Source of the DNA: Pseudomonas matsuisoli
GTDB lineage: Bacteria > Pseudomonadota > Gammaproteobacteria > Pseudomonadales > Pseudomonadaceae
NCBI RefSeq assembly: GCF_014647635.1
Contig: NZ_BMPO01000005.1
Location: forward strand, 194,174-258,173
Length of the DNA stretch: 64,000 nucleotides
Reading direction: 5' to 3'
Positions 34,323 through 42,952 of the stretch are shown piece by piece. A model generated the notes under the pieces. The model did no database searches and was not told the origin of the DNA. It saw only the letters and a program-made list of their open reading frames with translations. The position numbers and the translations under genes are program-made. Within the stretch, counting starts at the first letter, position 1; each line of letters starts with the position of its first letter.

Positions 34323-34422
34323 TTCGCGAGCAAGCTCGCTCCTACAGGTACTTGTGCAGTCAAATGCGGAGTCGCGACTGCACAAGTGCTCGCTTTTCTG
34401 TAGGAGCGAGCTTGCTCGCGAA
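34323..34422. repeat. REP pair with a nested second palindrome
   Basis: The outer arms TTCGCGAGCAAGCTCGCTCC and its reverse complement are the common Pseudomonas REP type. Inside them lies a second inverted repeat, ACTTGTGCAGTC / GACTGCACAAGT. The whole 100 bp can fold into one long cruciform-like structure. Confidence 0.85.
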
Positions 34423-34708
34423 TGCGGTCTCGCGGCCGCAACAAGTCACAGCGTTAAACCACAATAGACCTATCCCACGTCGCAATCGTCTATCGCATCA
34501 CCGCAACGGAAGCGCAGATCACTGTTGCCTCGCACATAGCTAAACAATTCGGCTTCCCTCCCCAAACGCCCTCCTCGACGAACGGTAATCCTGCCTTTCA
34601 TCACCGCCGTAGAGCCTCTGAATGGCAACATGCCGCGTCGTTCTCGTGCTCCCGTCGCCTCGTCTCTCCTAGATCCCATTGACGCCTAGTCGATCTCCTT
34701 TCTACATT

Positions 34709-34722
34709 GTTGTCCGGACAAC
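34709..34722. promoter_or_regulatory. Palindromic operator candidate ahead of the catabolic cluster
   Basis: GTTGTCCGGACAAC is a perfect 14-bp palindrome, 51 bases before the MaoC start. Its size and TTGT-ACAA ends fit a GntR-family dimer site, and the cluster encodes a GntR regulator at 42116. I found no second copy in the window. Confidence 0.5.
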
Positions 34723-34772
34723 CTAATAACCTGACGACAATGAGCGTCATACAACAAGAAGGAGTTCCATCC

Positions 34773-35288
34773 ATGAGCGTCAAGCAGATTGGCGAGCAGC
34801 GGTATCGTGGCCAGATCGGTCGTTACTTCGAAGACTTCGAGATCGGCGACGTATACGAACATCGCCCCGGTCGCACTATCACCGAGACGGACAACATCCA
34901 GTTCTCGCTGCTGACGATGAACCTGCACCCGATGCATTGCGATGCCGCTTACGCCGCCAAGAGCGAGTTCGGCAAACCGCTGGTGAACAGCGGCCTGACC
35001 GTCGCCATCGTGCTGGGCATGACAGTCCCTGACGTCAGCGGCAAGGCCATCGCCAACCTGGGCTGGACGGACATCAAACTCACCGCTCCGGTCTTCCCCG
35101 GTGACACCATCTACGCTGCGTCCGAAGTGCTCGACAAGCGCGCCTCAAAATCCCGCCCGAACCAAGGAATCATTTCCGTGAAGACCACCGGCACCAAAGC
35201 CGACGGCACCGTCTTCATGACGTTCGAACGCAACGTGCTGATCCAGATGCGCGAGGGCAATACCCTCGACGAAGCCGCTGGCTACTAA
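34773..35288 (+). CDS. MaoC-family hydratase, candidate itaconyl-CoA hydratase
   Basis: A 171-aa hotdog-fold enoyl-CoA hydratase. The core segment ITETDNIQFSLLTMNLHPMH carries the catalytic Asp and His of the MaoC/R-specific hydratase motif. NSGLTVAIVLGM and FPGDTIYAASEVLDKR follow. Proteins of this subgroup include mesaconyl- and itaconyl-CoA hydratases. With the CoA-transferase and CitE-like lyase of this cluster, the likely reaction is itaconyl-CoA to citramalyl-CoA. The substrate is inferred from context. The ATG at 34773 has AAGGAG 8 bases upstream; an earlier ATG at 34740 has none. Confidence 0.8.
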   Translation: MSVKQIGEQRYRGQIGRYFEDFEIGDVYEHRPGRTITETDNIQFSLLTMNLHPMHCDAAYAAKSEFGKPLVNSGLTVAIVLGMTVPDVSGKAIANLGWTDIKLTAPVFPGDTIYAASEVLDKRASKSRPNQGIISVKTTGTKADGTVFMTFERNVLIQMREGNTLDEAAGY

Positions 35289-35291
35289 ATC

Positions 35292-35411
35292 CTGATCTGC
35301 TGCGCGTCGGCCCTGCGGCGTTGAAAACCGGCTCGGACTGCTCATTTACCACTCGTAAACTCCGCGTCCTCGCCAGTTTTCGCCTTGCATGGCTCTAGCT
35401 CGCTAGATCAG
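35292..35411. repeat. 120-bp imperfect palindromic intergenic element
   Basis: The element begins CTGATC and ends GATCAG. Inside, GAAAACCGGC faces GCCAGTTTTC, and the centre is TTTAC-CACTC-GTAAA. I recall similar elements (CTGCGCGTCGG...CTCGCTAGATC) between genes of many pseudomonads. It lies between the MaoC and TRAP binding-protein genes, where a folded structure could lower readthrough or set transcript levels. Confidence 0.65.
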
Positions 35412-35476
35412 AGAACTTCTCCACCCGCTCTCGCTGCACTGCAATTCCTCAACAAAAACAAATACGAGGAAACACC

Positions 35477-36466
35477 ATGTTCACGCTAAAGCGTCTGATC
35501 GCTGCCACGTCGGCAGCCCTTGCGTTATCACTGGGCACTGCCGGTGCCTCCGAACTCGTTCTTCCCAATGAAGTGGCCGCCAGCCACTGGAAGACGGGCT
35601 ACATGAATGAGTTCGCCGAACTCGTCGACAAGCGCACCGATGGCGACATCGACGTGAAAGTCTTCCCCGCCTCCCAGCTCTACAACGACCAGGACGCACT
35701 CGCGGCGCTGGGTACCGGTGCCGTCCAGATGGTCTGGCCCGTGTCGGTGCGTATCGAGACCATCGACCCGCGCCTGGGCGCCATCAACCTGCCGTTCACG
35801 CTGACCGACGACCTGATGGGCAATCAGTGCTACGCCAAGGGCGTAACCGAGCTGATGTCATCCTACGTCGAGCCGCGCAATTTGAAGATTCTCGGCCTGC
35901 TTCGCGCCGCTGACCTGTTCTTCATCATGAGCAAGGTCAATGTGAAGCAGATGAGCGACTTCAAAGGCACGAAGATTCGTGTTATCGGCGGTCGCGTGTT
36001 CCTCGACACCATCCGCTCGCTGGGTGCCAACCCAATCTCAATGGCCGCATCGGAAATGAGCACCGCGCTAGGCCAAGGCGCTATCGATGGCATCTTTACC
36101 TCCGCAGGCGGCTGGGCAGAGATGATCGGCCAGACCGGCAAGCATTCGTACTACGTGCCGAACTTTTCCCTGACGACCTACGCCGTCGTCGTCGACAAGA
36201 TGTGGTTCGACGAGCTGCCGGAAAAAGACCAAAAAGCGATCACCACCAGCATGGACGAGATCGTCGCCAAGCAGTGGAAAGAGGTGGTGATCGAGGACAA
36301 AAAGCTCATCGACAAGATGGTCGCCGGTGGCGCGACCTTCACTACCGCCACCGAGGGAGAATCCGCCGGCTACCAGAAGATCGCCGAAGACAACAAAAAG
36401 GTGTTCTTCGAGGCGCATCCCGATGTGAAACCCGCCATGGATGACATCGAGAAGAGGTGCCTGTAA
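35477..36466 (+). CDS. TRAP transporter substrate-binding protein, DctP family (second system)
   Basis: A 329-aa periplasmic receptor. The signal peptide (LIAATSAALALSLGTAGAS) is followed by a DctP domain with FPASQLYNDQDALAALGTGA, FKGTKIRVIGGRVFLDTIRS (containing the carboxylate-binding Arg) and GAIDGIFTSAGGWAEM. It is the receptor of the TRAP system completed by the next two genes. Context suggests a C4-C6 dicarboxylate such as itaconate. The gene ends TAATG, overlapping the DctQ start by one base. Confidence 0.92.
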   Translation: MFTLKRLIAATSAALALSLGTAGASELVLPNEVAASHWKTGYMNEFAELVDKRTDGDIDVKVFPASQLYNDQDALAALGTGAVQMVWPVSVRIETIDPRLGAINLPFTLTDDLMGNQCYAKGVTELMSSYVEPRNLKILGLLRAADLFFIMSKVNVKQMSDFKGTKIRVIGGRVFLDTIRSLGANPISMAASEMSTALGQGAIDGIFTSAGGWAEMIGQTGKHSYYVPNFSLTTYAVVVDKMWFDELPEKDQKAITTSMDEIVAKQWKEVVIEDKKLIDKMVAGGATFTTATEGESAGYQKIAEDNKKVFFEAHPDVKPAMDDIEKRCL

Positions 36467-37050
36467 TGGCGACCCACATCATGAAAAGCCGTCTTGAGAC
36501 ACGTGCCGATCCCACGCAGCCCAAGCCTGTCCCTAAAACCAACCTTTGGCTGATCTTCGAGCGCAAGGTCCTGCTCAATATCGCAACGGTGATGTTCCTG
36601 CTTGCGACGGCGATCATGATCGTCGAGGGCATTGCCCGTGCGGCCTTCGACAGCAGCGCGTTCTGGGCCGAGGAAGGCGTCCGTTACCTGATGGTCTGGG
36701 CGTTCTTTCTCACACTCGGCGTGTCGGGTAATGCCGGTAACCACATACGCACCGAGCTGCTGGTCGACCGCCTCCCGCCGAAGCTGAAACAGCTGTGCCA
36801 TGTGCTGGCCAGTGCCATCGGCGTCGCGTTCTGCGGCCTGCTGTTCTATGCGTCGCTGCCGCAGGTTCACCGCTACTACACGATGGGCATGATGACCGAA
36901 TCCAACCTGGATCTTCCGCTCTGGGTGCTGTTTCTGGTCATGCCGATCGGCGCATTGCTGTTCCTGACTTACTACCTGCGCTGCCTGGTCATCGCGCTGA
37001 AGGGTGAAGACCCGTTCGGCAACGGTGAAATCACCGGCTCGAAACTCTGA
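36466..37050 (+). CDS. TRAP transporter small membrane subunit, DctQ family (second system)
   Basis: A 194-aa integral membrane protein with a 35-residue cytoplasmic N-terminus and four hydrophobic helices (for example IATVMFLLATAIMIVEGIA and YLMVWAFFLTLGVSG). The EEGVRYLMVW segment is the conserved DctQ feature. The ATG at 36466 overlaps the receptor's stop codon, so translation is coupled. It forms the bridge between receptor and channel in this TRAP system. Confidence 0.9.
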   Translation: MATHIMKSRLETRADPTQPKPVPKTNLWLIFERKVLLNIATVMFLLATAIMIVEGIARAAFDSSAFWAEEGVRYLMVWAFFLTLGVSGNAGNHIRTELLVDRLPPKLKQLCHVLASAIGVAFCGLLFYASLPQVHRYYTMGMMTESNLDLPLWVLFLVMPIGALLFLTYYLRCLVIALKGEDPFGNGEITGSKL

Positions 37051-37066
37051 CGGCAGGAGATCTCTC

Positions 37067-38338
37067 ATGCTCATGCTCATCGCACTGGTGACCATGCTCT
37101 GCTTTTTGGCCATCGGTACTCACGTTGCGGTCGCGCTCGGCCTGGTCACCACAGGCCTGATCCTGTTCGTGGCTGGTGTGCCGACGACCGTGATCGCGCA
37201 AACCGCTTTCAAATCCGTCAATAGTTACCCACTGATGGCGATCCCGATGTTCGTGCTCGCCGGCAATCTGATGATGCGCGGCAATATCGCCGAGCTGCTC
37301 ATCCAACTCGTCGGCAGTGTCGTCCAGGCGGTACGCGGAGGTTTGGCGTTGACGGCGATGATCGCCAGCGTGTTTTTCGCGGCCGTTTCTGGCTCTAGCG
37401 TCGGCTCGGCTGCCGCCATTGGGGCCTCCACCGTGGGTGGGCTGACCAAGGAAAACTATCCTCCACGCTTCTCCGCGGCGATCGTCGCAGTGGGCGGCAC
37501 GCTGGGGCTGATGATTCCGCCGTCGCTGGGCTTCATCCTGATCGGTTCTATCGTGGGTCTGCCGGTAGACCAGCTGTTCATCGCGGGCGTGCTCCCTGGC
37601 CTGATGGAAGCCTGTCTGCTAATGGCCGCCGTTATGTTCTTCTCCCGCAAGAACGGTTATGGCGCGCAAGTTCAGCGTGCGAACTGGGGCGCGTTCGGTC
37701 GCAAGCTGCCAAGTGCCAGCGCGGCACTGATGATGCCGGTGCTCATCCTCGGCAGCATCTATACGGGTTTCCTGACCCCGACCGAAGTCTCGGCCTTCGC
37801 CGCTGCGTACGCAGCGATACTTTGCCTGGTGGTCTACCGCAGCGTCACCCTCGGCGGCGTCTGGGATGTGGCACGGGATTCACTGCTGCAAACGACGATG
37901 ATCTTCGCCGTAGTGATGGGCGGCAGCCTGATTGGCTTCGCTCTGGCGCGTATGGGCGTGTCGGCGAGCCTGGTGCAAATGGTCACCGCGATGGACCTCA
38001 GCGCCTGGCAGTTCCTGATCATGGCCAACATCATCCTGCTGATCCTGGGCATGTTCCTCGACGGCATCGCCATGATCGTACTTGCTGCACCGCTGCTCTT
38101 TCCCATCGCCACGCACCTGGGAATCAACCCGATCCACTTCGCCGTGATCATGGTGGCTAACGTCGAAATCGCCACATTGACGCCGCCGATCGGCCTCAAC
38201 CTGTTCGTCATGGGCGGCATCACCAAACAGCCGGTGCATGAGGTTGCTCGTGGTGTCGCACCCTTCTATGGCGTGCGACTGGTGGGCCTTGCGCTGATCA
38301 CCTTCATCCCGGCCATTTCTCTGACACTGGTCAACTGA
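37067..38338 (+). CDS. TRAP transporter large permease, DctM family (second system)
   Basis: A 423-aa multi-pass membrane protein. Family blocks include FFAAVSGSSVGSAAAIGAST, GGTLGLMIPPSLGFILIGSI and ATLTPPIGLNLFVMGGI. It starts at the ATG at 37067, which GGAGA precedes; the frame stays open upstream but without a suitable start. It completes the second TRAP system of the window and is followed closely by the MmgE/PrpD gene (11 bases), so transporter and catabolic enzymes share a transcript. Confidence 0.93.
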   Translation: MLMLIALVTMLCFLAIGTHVAVALGLVTTGLILFVAGVPTTVIAQTAFKSVNSYPLMAIPMFVLAGNLMMRGNIAELLIQLVGSVVQAVRGGLALTAMIASVFFAAVSGSSVGSAAAIGASTVGGLTKENYPPRFSAAIVAVGGTLGLMIPPSLGFILIGSIVGLPVDQLFIAGVLPGLMEACLLMAAVMFFSRKNGYGAQVQRANWGAFGRKLPSASAALMMPVLILGSIYTGFLTPTEVSAFAAAYAAILCLVVYRSVTLGGVWDVARDSLLQTTMIFAVVMGGSLIGFALARMGVSASLVQMVTAMDLSAWQFLIMANIILLILGMFLDGIAMIVLAAPLLFPIATHLGINPIHFAVIMVANVEIATLTPPIGLNLFVMGGITKQPVHEVARGVAPFYGVRLVGLALITFIPAISLTLVN

Positions 38339-38349
38339 GGACAACAACA

Positions 38350-39741
38350 ATGACTGCCTCAACTGAAACCCCTATTGCCGTCACATTGGCGAACTTCGCG
38401 ACATCGCTGGGTTACGACGATATTCCGGAAATCACCCGCGAGCGCGCCAAGCACCTGATCCTCGACGCGGTCGGCATCGCCCTGGCCTCGACGCGCTATG
38501 AATTTGCCCAACGCACCCTTTCCGCCGCACGCGAACTGGGCGAAGGCGATAGCGACGTCATCGGGCTCGGCGCCAAGCTGTCGCTGCGCGACGCCATCCT
38601 GCTAAACGCCACGTTGGTGCATGGCCTGGACTTCGACGACACCCATGGCCGTGGTGTCATCCACGCCACCGCCAGCTGCTTCCCGGCGGCACTGGGCATC
38701 GCGGCGAAATACCAGTCCAGCGGCCGCGATCTGCTCACCGCCTACATCCTCGGAATGGAAGCGGCCACGCGCATTGGCGCGGTGGCCAAGGGTGGTTTCC
38801 ACCAAGTCGGTTTCCACCCGACCGGGCTCGTTGGCGCTTTCGGTTGTGCGTTGATCGCCGGGAAGCTGCAAGGCCAGACCGCCGCGCAACTGGCGATGAC
38901 CCAGGGCATCGCATTGAGCACGGCGTCCGGCAGCCTGGAATTCCTGCAGGACGGCGCCTGGACCAAGCGCATGCATCCCGGCTGGTCCGGGGTTGCTGGG
39001 CTGACCGCGGCGACCTTAGCGCGCCACGGCTTCACTGGGCCAAACGCCGTGTACGAAGGCCGCTTCGGCCTGTTCAAAAGTCACCTCGGCGAGCGCGAAG
39101 CCGAATGCGACTACAGCCTGGCGACGGAAAACCTCGGCAGCACCTGGGAAGTCGGCGAAGTCGCCGTAAAACCCGTGCCTGCCTGCCACTTCACCCATGC
39201 CGTCTCCGACGCCGCCGTGCTGCTGCATGGGCAAGGCGTGAAGATCGAGGACATCCAGCGCATCACGGCCCTGGTACCGAAGGAAACCGTCGGCATCGTC
39301 TGCGAACCGGAAGCGGCCAAGCGTAAACCAGCCAATAGCTACGAAGCTCAGTTCAGCGTGCCCTACGCCATCGCTAGCGGCTTGCTGCGCGGACGCTTCG
39401 GCCTGCCGGATCTGGAGCCCGAAGCCTTTGGCGACCCAGCCGCATTGGCGCTGATGGAGAAGATCCACTACGAGGTCGACCCGAATTCCGGCTTCCCGCG
39501 CCACTACTCGGGCGAGGTGATCGTCACCCTCAAGGACGGTCGCGAGCTGCGCCATCGTGAAGCAATCAACCGCGGCGCCGCCGATCGCCCGCTCTCCAAT
39601 GACGACATCGTCGCCAAGTACCGCGACAACGCCGCCACCGCCGTCGCGGCACACCGCGTCGAGCAGATCCGCGAGGCCGTGCTCGGTCTCGACCGCATCA
39701 GCGCACGTGACCTTTCCCGCGCCCTGGCCGCTCCGGCCTGA
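38350..39741 (+). CDS. MmgE/PrpD family protein
   Basis: A 463-aa enzyme of the family that includes 2-methylcitrate dehydratase PrpD and cis-aconitate decarboxylase (CadA/IRG1). Family features are HGLDFDDTHGRGVIHATASC near residue 95, EAATRIGAVAKGGFH, KRMHPGWSGVAGLTAATLAR and KPVPACHFTHAVSDAAV. The P. aeruginosa itaconate locus also encodes a PrpD-like protein. Here it could interconvert a tricarboxylate or dicarboxylate feeding that pathway. Its exact reaction cannot be read from sequence. It is translated from an ATG with GAGGA upstream and followed 40 bases later by the acyl-CoA dehydrogenase. Confidence 0.9.
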   Translation: MTASTETPIAVTLANFATSLGYDDIPEITRERAKHLILDAVGIALASTRYEFAQRTLSAARELGEGDSDVIGLGAKLSLRDAILLNATLVHGLDFDDTHGRGVIHATASCFPAALGIAAKYQSSGRDLLTAYILGMEAATRIGAVAKGGFHQVGFHPTGLVGAFGCALIAGKLQGQTAAQLAMTQGIALSTASGSLEFLQDGAWTKRMHPGWSGVAGLTAATLARHGFTGPNAVYEGRFGLFKSHLGEREAECDYSLATENLGSTWEVGEVAVKPVPACHFTHAVSDAAVLLHGQGVKIEDIQRITALVPKETVGIVCEPEAAKRKPANSYEAQFSVPYAIASGLLRGRFGLPDLEPEAFGDPAALALMEKIHYEVDPNSGFPRHYSGEVIVTLKDGRELRHREAINRGAADRPLSNDDIVAKYRDNAATAVAAHRVEQIREAVLGLDRISARDLSRALAAPA

Positions 39742-39780
39742 CGCTCATCCGCCTACAAGAACAAGCGAGAGAGACTTCAG

Positions 39781-40932
39781 ATGAACGAATACGACGAACA
39801 GGAAGGCATGATTCTCGACGCCCTGGACCGCTTCCTGGAAACCGAGGCCAAACCCTTCGTCCACGAGCTGGAAAAAAACGACATCTACCCCGAAGAGATG
39901 GTCGAGAAGATGAAGGAGATGGGTCTTTTCGGCTGCATCATCGACCCGGAATACGGCGGCCTGGGGCTCTCCACCGCCACCTACGCAAAGATCGTCGAAC
40001 GCATTTCCTGCACCTGGATGTCGCTGTCCGGGATCATCAATTCGCACCTGATCATGGCATCGGCTATCCAGCGTCATGGCACACCAGAGCAGAAACAACG
40101 CTACCTGCCGGTGATGGCAACGGGCGAGATGCGCGGGTCAGTGGGCTTCACCGAGCCGGACGCCGGCACCGACCTGCAAGCGATCCGCACCACCGCGCGC
40201 CGCGAAGGCGACCACTACGTCGTGAACGGTGCCAAGACCTGGATCACCAACAGCCTGCACGGCCATGTCGTCGCGCTCCTGGTGAAGACTGATCCCACCG
40301 CGCAACCACGCCACAAAGGCATGAGCTGGCTGATCGCAGAAAAAGGCCCCGGTTTCAAGGTTGCACGCAAACTGGAGAAACTCGGCTATCGCGGCATCGA
40401 CACCTGCGAACTGGTGTTCGAGGACTTCAAGGTACCGGTGGACTGCCTGATCGGCGGCGTCGAAGGCGTCGGCCTCAAGCAGGTTCTGTCCGGCCTGGAA
40501 CTGGGCCGCATCAATGTGGCCGCCCGCGGCGTCGGCGTCGCCCGCGCCGCACTGAACGAAGCGGTCGCCTATTCCCAGACCCGCAAGACCTTCGGTAAAC
40601 CCATCTGTGAGCACCAGGCCATTCAGCTCAAGCTCGGCGAGATGGCCACGCGCGTGGAAGCCGCACGCCTGCTCACCGACTCTGCCGCCAAGGCCTATGA
40701 CAAGGGCGAGCGCTGCGATATGGAGGCTGGTATGGCCAAGTACCTCGCCACCGAAGCGGCCGTCGAGAACTCACTGGAGGCCATGCGCATCCATGGCGGC
40801 TACGGCTATTCGAAGGAATACAACGTCGAGCGCCTGTACCGCGACGCGCCGCTGCTCACCATCGGTGAAGGCACCAACGAGCTGCAACGCATCATCATCG
40901 CCAAGCAACTGATCGAGAGGAATCCGGTATGA
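39781..40932 (+). CDS. Acyl-CoA dehydrogenase
   Basis: A 383-aa FAD-dependent dehydrogenase introducing an alpha,beta double bond in an acyl-CoA. It has the three-domain pattern of the family. FAD and substrate segments are GSVGFTEPDAGTDLQ and WITNSLHGHVVALLVK. The catalytic base lies in LLTIGEGTNELQRIIIAKQL (the Glu of EGTNE), preceded by MRIHGGYGYSKEYNVERLYRD. Its presence in an itaconate-type cluster suggests a branched dicarboxylyl-CoA such as methylsuccinyl-CoA, but that is inference. The stop overlaps the CoA-transferase start by four bases (ATGA). Confidence 0.95.
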   Translation: MNEYDEQEGMILDALDRFLETEAKPFVHELEKNDIYPEEMVEKMKEMGLFGCIIDPEYGGLGLSTATYAKIVERISCTWMSLSGIINSHLIMASAIQRHGTPEQKQRYLPVMATGEMRGSVGFTEPDAGTDLQAIRTTARREGDHYVVNGAKTWITNSLHGHVVALLVKTDPTAQPRHKGMSWLIAEKGPGFKVARKLEKLGYRGIDTCELVFEDFKVPVDCLIGGVEGVGLKQVLSGLELGRINVAARGVGVARAALNEAVAYSQTRKTFGKPICEHQAIQLKLGEMATRVEAARLLTDSAAKAYDKGERCDMEAGMAKYLATEAAVENSLEAMRIHGGYGYSKEYNVERLYRDAPLLTIGEGTNELQRIIIAKQLIERNPV

Positions 40933-42113
40933 GTCTGCCTCTGGAAGGCGTGCGCATCGTCGCCGTCGAACAATACGGCGCTGGCCCGTTCGGCACCCAG
41001 CACCTCGCTGATCTCGGCGCGGAAGTGATCAAGATCGAGAACCCCAACGATGGCGGCGAAGTCGGCCGTCAGGTCGGCCCCTACTTCTTCGAAGAGGGCG
41101 ACAGCCACTTCTATCAGTCCTTCAACCGTAACAAGAAGAGCGTGACGCTGGACCTGAAAAACCCAGCCGACAAGGCGCAGCTCATCGAACTGATCAAGAC
41201 CGCCGATGCTCTGTACGACAACCTGCGTGGCGACCTGCCGGAAAAGCTCGGGCTGACCTACGAACAACTCAAGGAACACAATCCGGCGCTCGTCTGCGCA
41301 CACCTCTCCGCCTATGGCCGCGAAGGCGCGCGCAAGGCGTGGCCAGGTTATGACTACCTGATGCAAGCCGAGGCGGGTTACTGCTCGCTGACCGGCGAAC
41401 CTGGCGGCCCTCCTGCGCGGTTCGGCCTGTCCATCATCGACATGATGACCGGCACCACCGCGGCGCTGGCATTGGTCTCCGCCCTCGTCGGTGCCCGCGC
41501 TACCGGTCAGGGACGCGATGTGGACGTCTGCCTGTTCGACGTGGCCATGCACAACGTCAACTACCTCGGCACTTGGTACCTCAACGAAGGGGCGATGACC
41601 ACCCGTACCCCGCGCTCCGGGCACCCGTCGCTGACGCCCAGCCAACTGTATAAAACGCAAGACGGCTGGATGTTCATCATGTGCAACAAAGAAAAGTTCT
41701 GGGCCGTGCTGGCGAACCTCATCGGTAAACCGGAATGGGCCACCGATCCGCGCTACTGCAACTTCAAGGCGCGCCTTACCAACCGTGACGAGCTGACCGA
41801 AGACCTGGATGCGGTGTTGACGACTCAACCCACCGCTTACTGGCTGGAGCACTTTGGTGGGCAAGTGCCAGCGGCACCGGTGAACGACATCGGTCAGGCA
41901 CTGGATAATCCGTTCGTACAACAGCAAGGATTGATCGTAGAAGGCGATCACCCGGTCAGAGGTAAAATCAAGACGCTCGCCTGTCCGATCCGTTGCCCAG
42001 GCGAGCAGCTGCCAACGAACCCAGCGCCGCGTTTGGGCGCGCACAACCAGTCGATCCTCGGCGCGCTGGGCCACAACAGCGAGGGCGCCAGGAAACGCGC
42101 AGGAGCACTGTAA
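40929..42113 (+). CDS. CaiB/BaiF class III CoA-transferase, candidate itaconate CoA-transferase
   Basis: A 394-aa class III (formyl-CoA-transferase type) enzyme that moves CoA from a donor such as succinyl-CoA to a carboxylic acid. Family signatures are EVIKIENPNDGGEVGRQVGP, SFNRNKKSVTLDLKNP, YDYLMQAEAGYCSLTGEPG (with the catalytic Asp expected further on in IIDMMTGTTAALALV) and QGRDVDVCLFDVAMHN. The P. aeruginosa itaconate CoA-transferase is, to my knowledge, of this class. Here it would activate the dicarboxylate imported by the TRAP system. It is coupled to the dehydrogenase gene and followed two bases later by the regulator. Confidence 0.9.
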   Translation: MSLPLEGVRIVAVEQYGAGPFGTQHLADLGAEVIKIENPNDGGEVGRQVGPYFFEEGDSHFYQSFNRNKKSVTLDLKNPADKAQLIELIKTADALYDNLRGDLPEKLGLTYEQLKEHNPALVCAHLSAYGREGARKAWPGYDYLMQAEAGYCSLTGEPGGPPARFGLSIIDMMTGTTAALALVSALVGARATGQGRDVDVCLFDVAMHNVNYLGTWYLNEGAMTTRTPRSGHPSLTPSQLYKTQDGWMFIMCNKEKFWAVLANLIGKPEWATDPRYCNFKARLTNRDELTEDLDAVLTTQPTAYWLEHFGGQVPAAPVNDIGQALDNPFVQQQGLIVEGDHPVRGKIKTLACPIRCPGEQLPTNPAPRLGAHNQSILGALGHNSEGARKRAGAL

Positions 42114-42115
42114 CA

Positions 42116-42883
42116 ATGAACCAAGGCCTGTCCTCCCCGCTGTCCGGTGGTCAGCCCCGCTACCTCGTCCTGGCGCAAGCGCTGATGGACGACATCAGAA
42201 GCGGCCGCTACCCCTTGGACAGCCTGCTGCCGACGGAACATGACCTTTGTCAGCAGTTCAACGTCAGCCGCCACACCGTGCGCGAGGCAATTCGTCGCCT
42301 CAGTGAGCTGGGGCTGATCGCCAAGCAGCAGGGGGTGGGCAGTCGCGTGAAAGCGACGCAAGTCGCGCGACGCTATGTACAGGCCAGTGAGGACATTGCG
42401 GATTTGCACCAGTACGTGCGTGACGTGCGTATGGAAGTGCACAGCATCAAGGACGTCGTCGTCGACGAAACGCTTGCCGAACTGCTCGACCTCAAGGTCG
42501 GGCAGGAATGGCTGTGCGTCAGCGGCCTGCGCCACCGGGAAGGCGACAGCGAACCGGTGGCGCTTACCGACGCTTACATCGCGCGCGCCTATCGCGGCGT
42601 CGCAGAAGACCTGGGCGATGGTCGCGATCCGATCTACAGCCTCATCGAACGCCGCTACAACACGCGCGTACTCGACGTCCGGCAGGACATTACCGCCGTG
42701 AACATCGGCGAAGAGGACGCACAACTTTTGAAGGTGGAGCCTGGCGCTGCTGGGCTATCCATCATCCGCCGCTACTACGGTGCTCATGCCGAACTGCTGG
42801 AAATAGCGATAAGCCTCCACCCCGGTGAGCGGTTCAGCTACTCCATTACCCAGCACCTACGCTGGCCGGGGCACGATGCCTGA
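42116..42883 (+). CDS. GntR-family regulator, HutC/UTRA type
   Basis: A 255-aa transcriptional regulator. The N-terminal winged helix contains DDIRSGRYPLDSLLPTEHDL and FNVSRHTVREAIRRLSELGL, the canonical GntR signature. From about residue 95 it has a UTRA effector domain ending in GAAGLSIIRRYYG and EIAISLHPGERFSY. AGGAG precedes the ATG at 42116. Position inside the cluster, right after the CoA-transferase, suggests local control, probably as a repressor relieved by a pathway acid or CoA ester. The palindrome at 34709 is a candidate binding site. Confidence 0.92.
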   Translation: MNQGLSSPLSGGQPRYLVLAQALMDDIRSGRYPLDSLLPTEHDLCQQFNVSRHTVREAIRRLSELGLIAKQQGVGSRVKATQVARRYVQASEDIADLHQYVRDVRMEVHSIKDVVVDETLAELLDLKVGQEWLCVSGLRHREGDSEPVALTDAYIARAYRGVAEDLGDGRDPIYSLIERRYNTRVLDVRQDITAVNIGEEDAQLLKVEPGAAGLSIIRRYYGAHAELLEIAISLHPGERFSYSITQHLRWPGHDA

Positions 42884-42952
42884 GGCGGCGATGCCGTCCA
42901 GCCCCGTTTCACGGTAAGTGTCGCCGACATCATTCGAGGAGCCAGGTCACAG

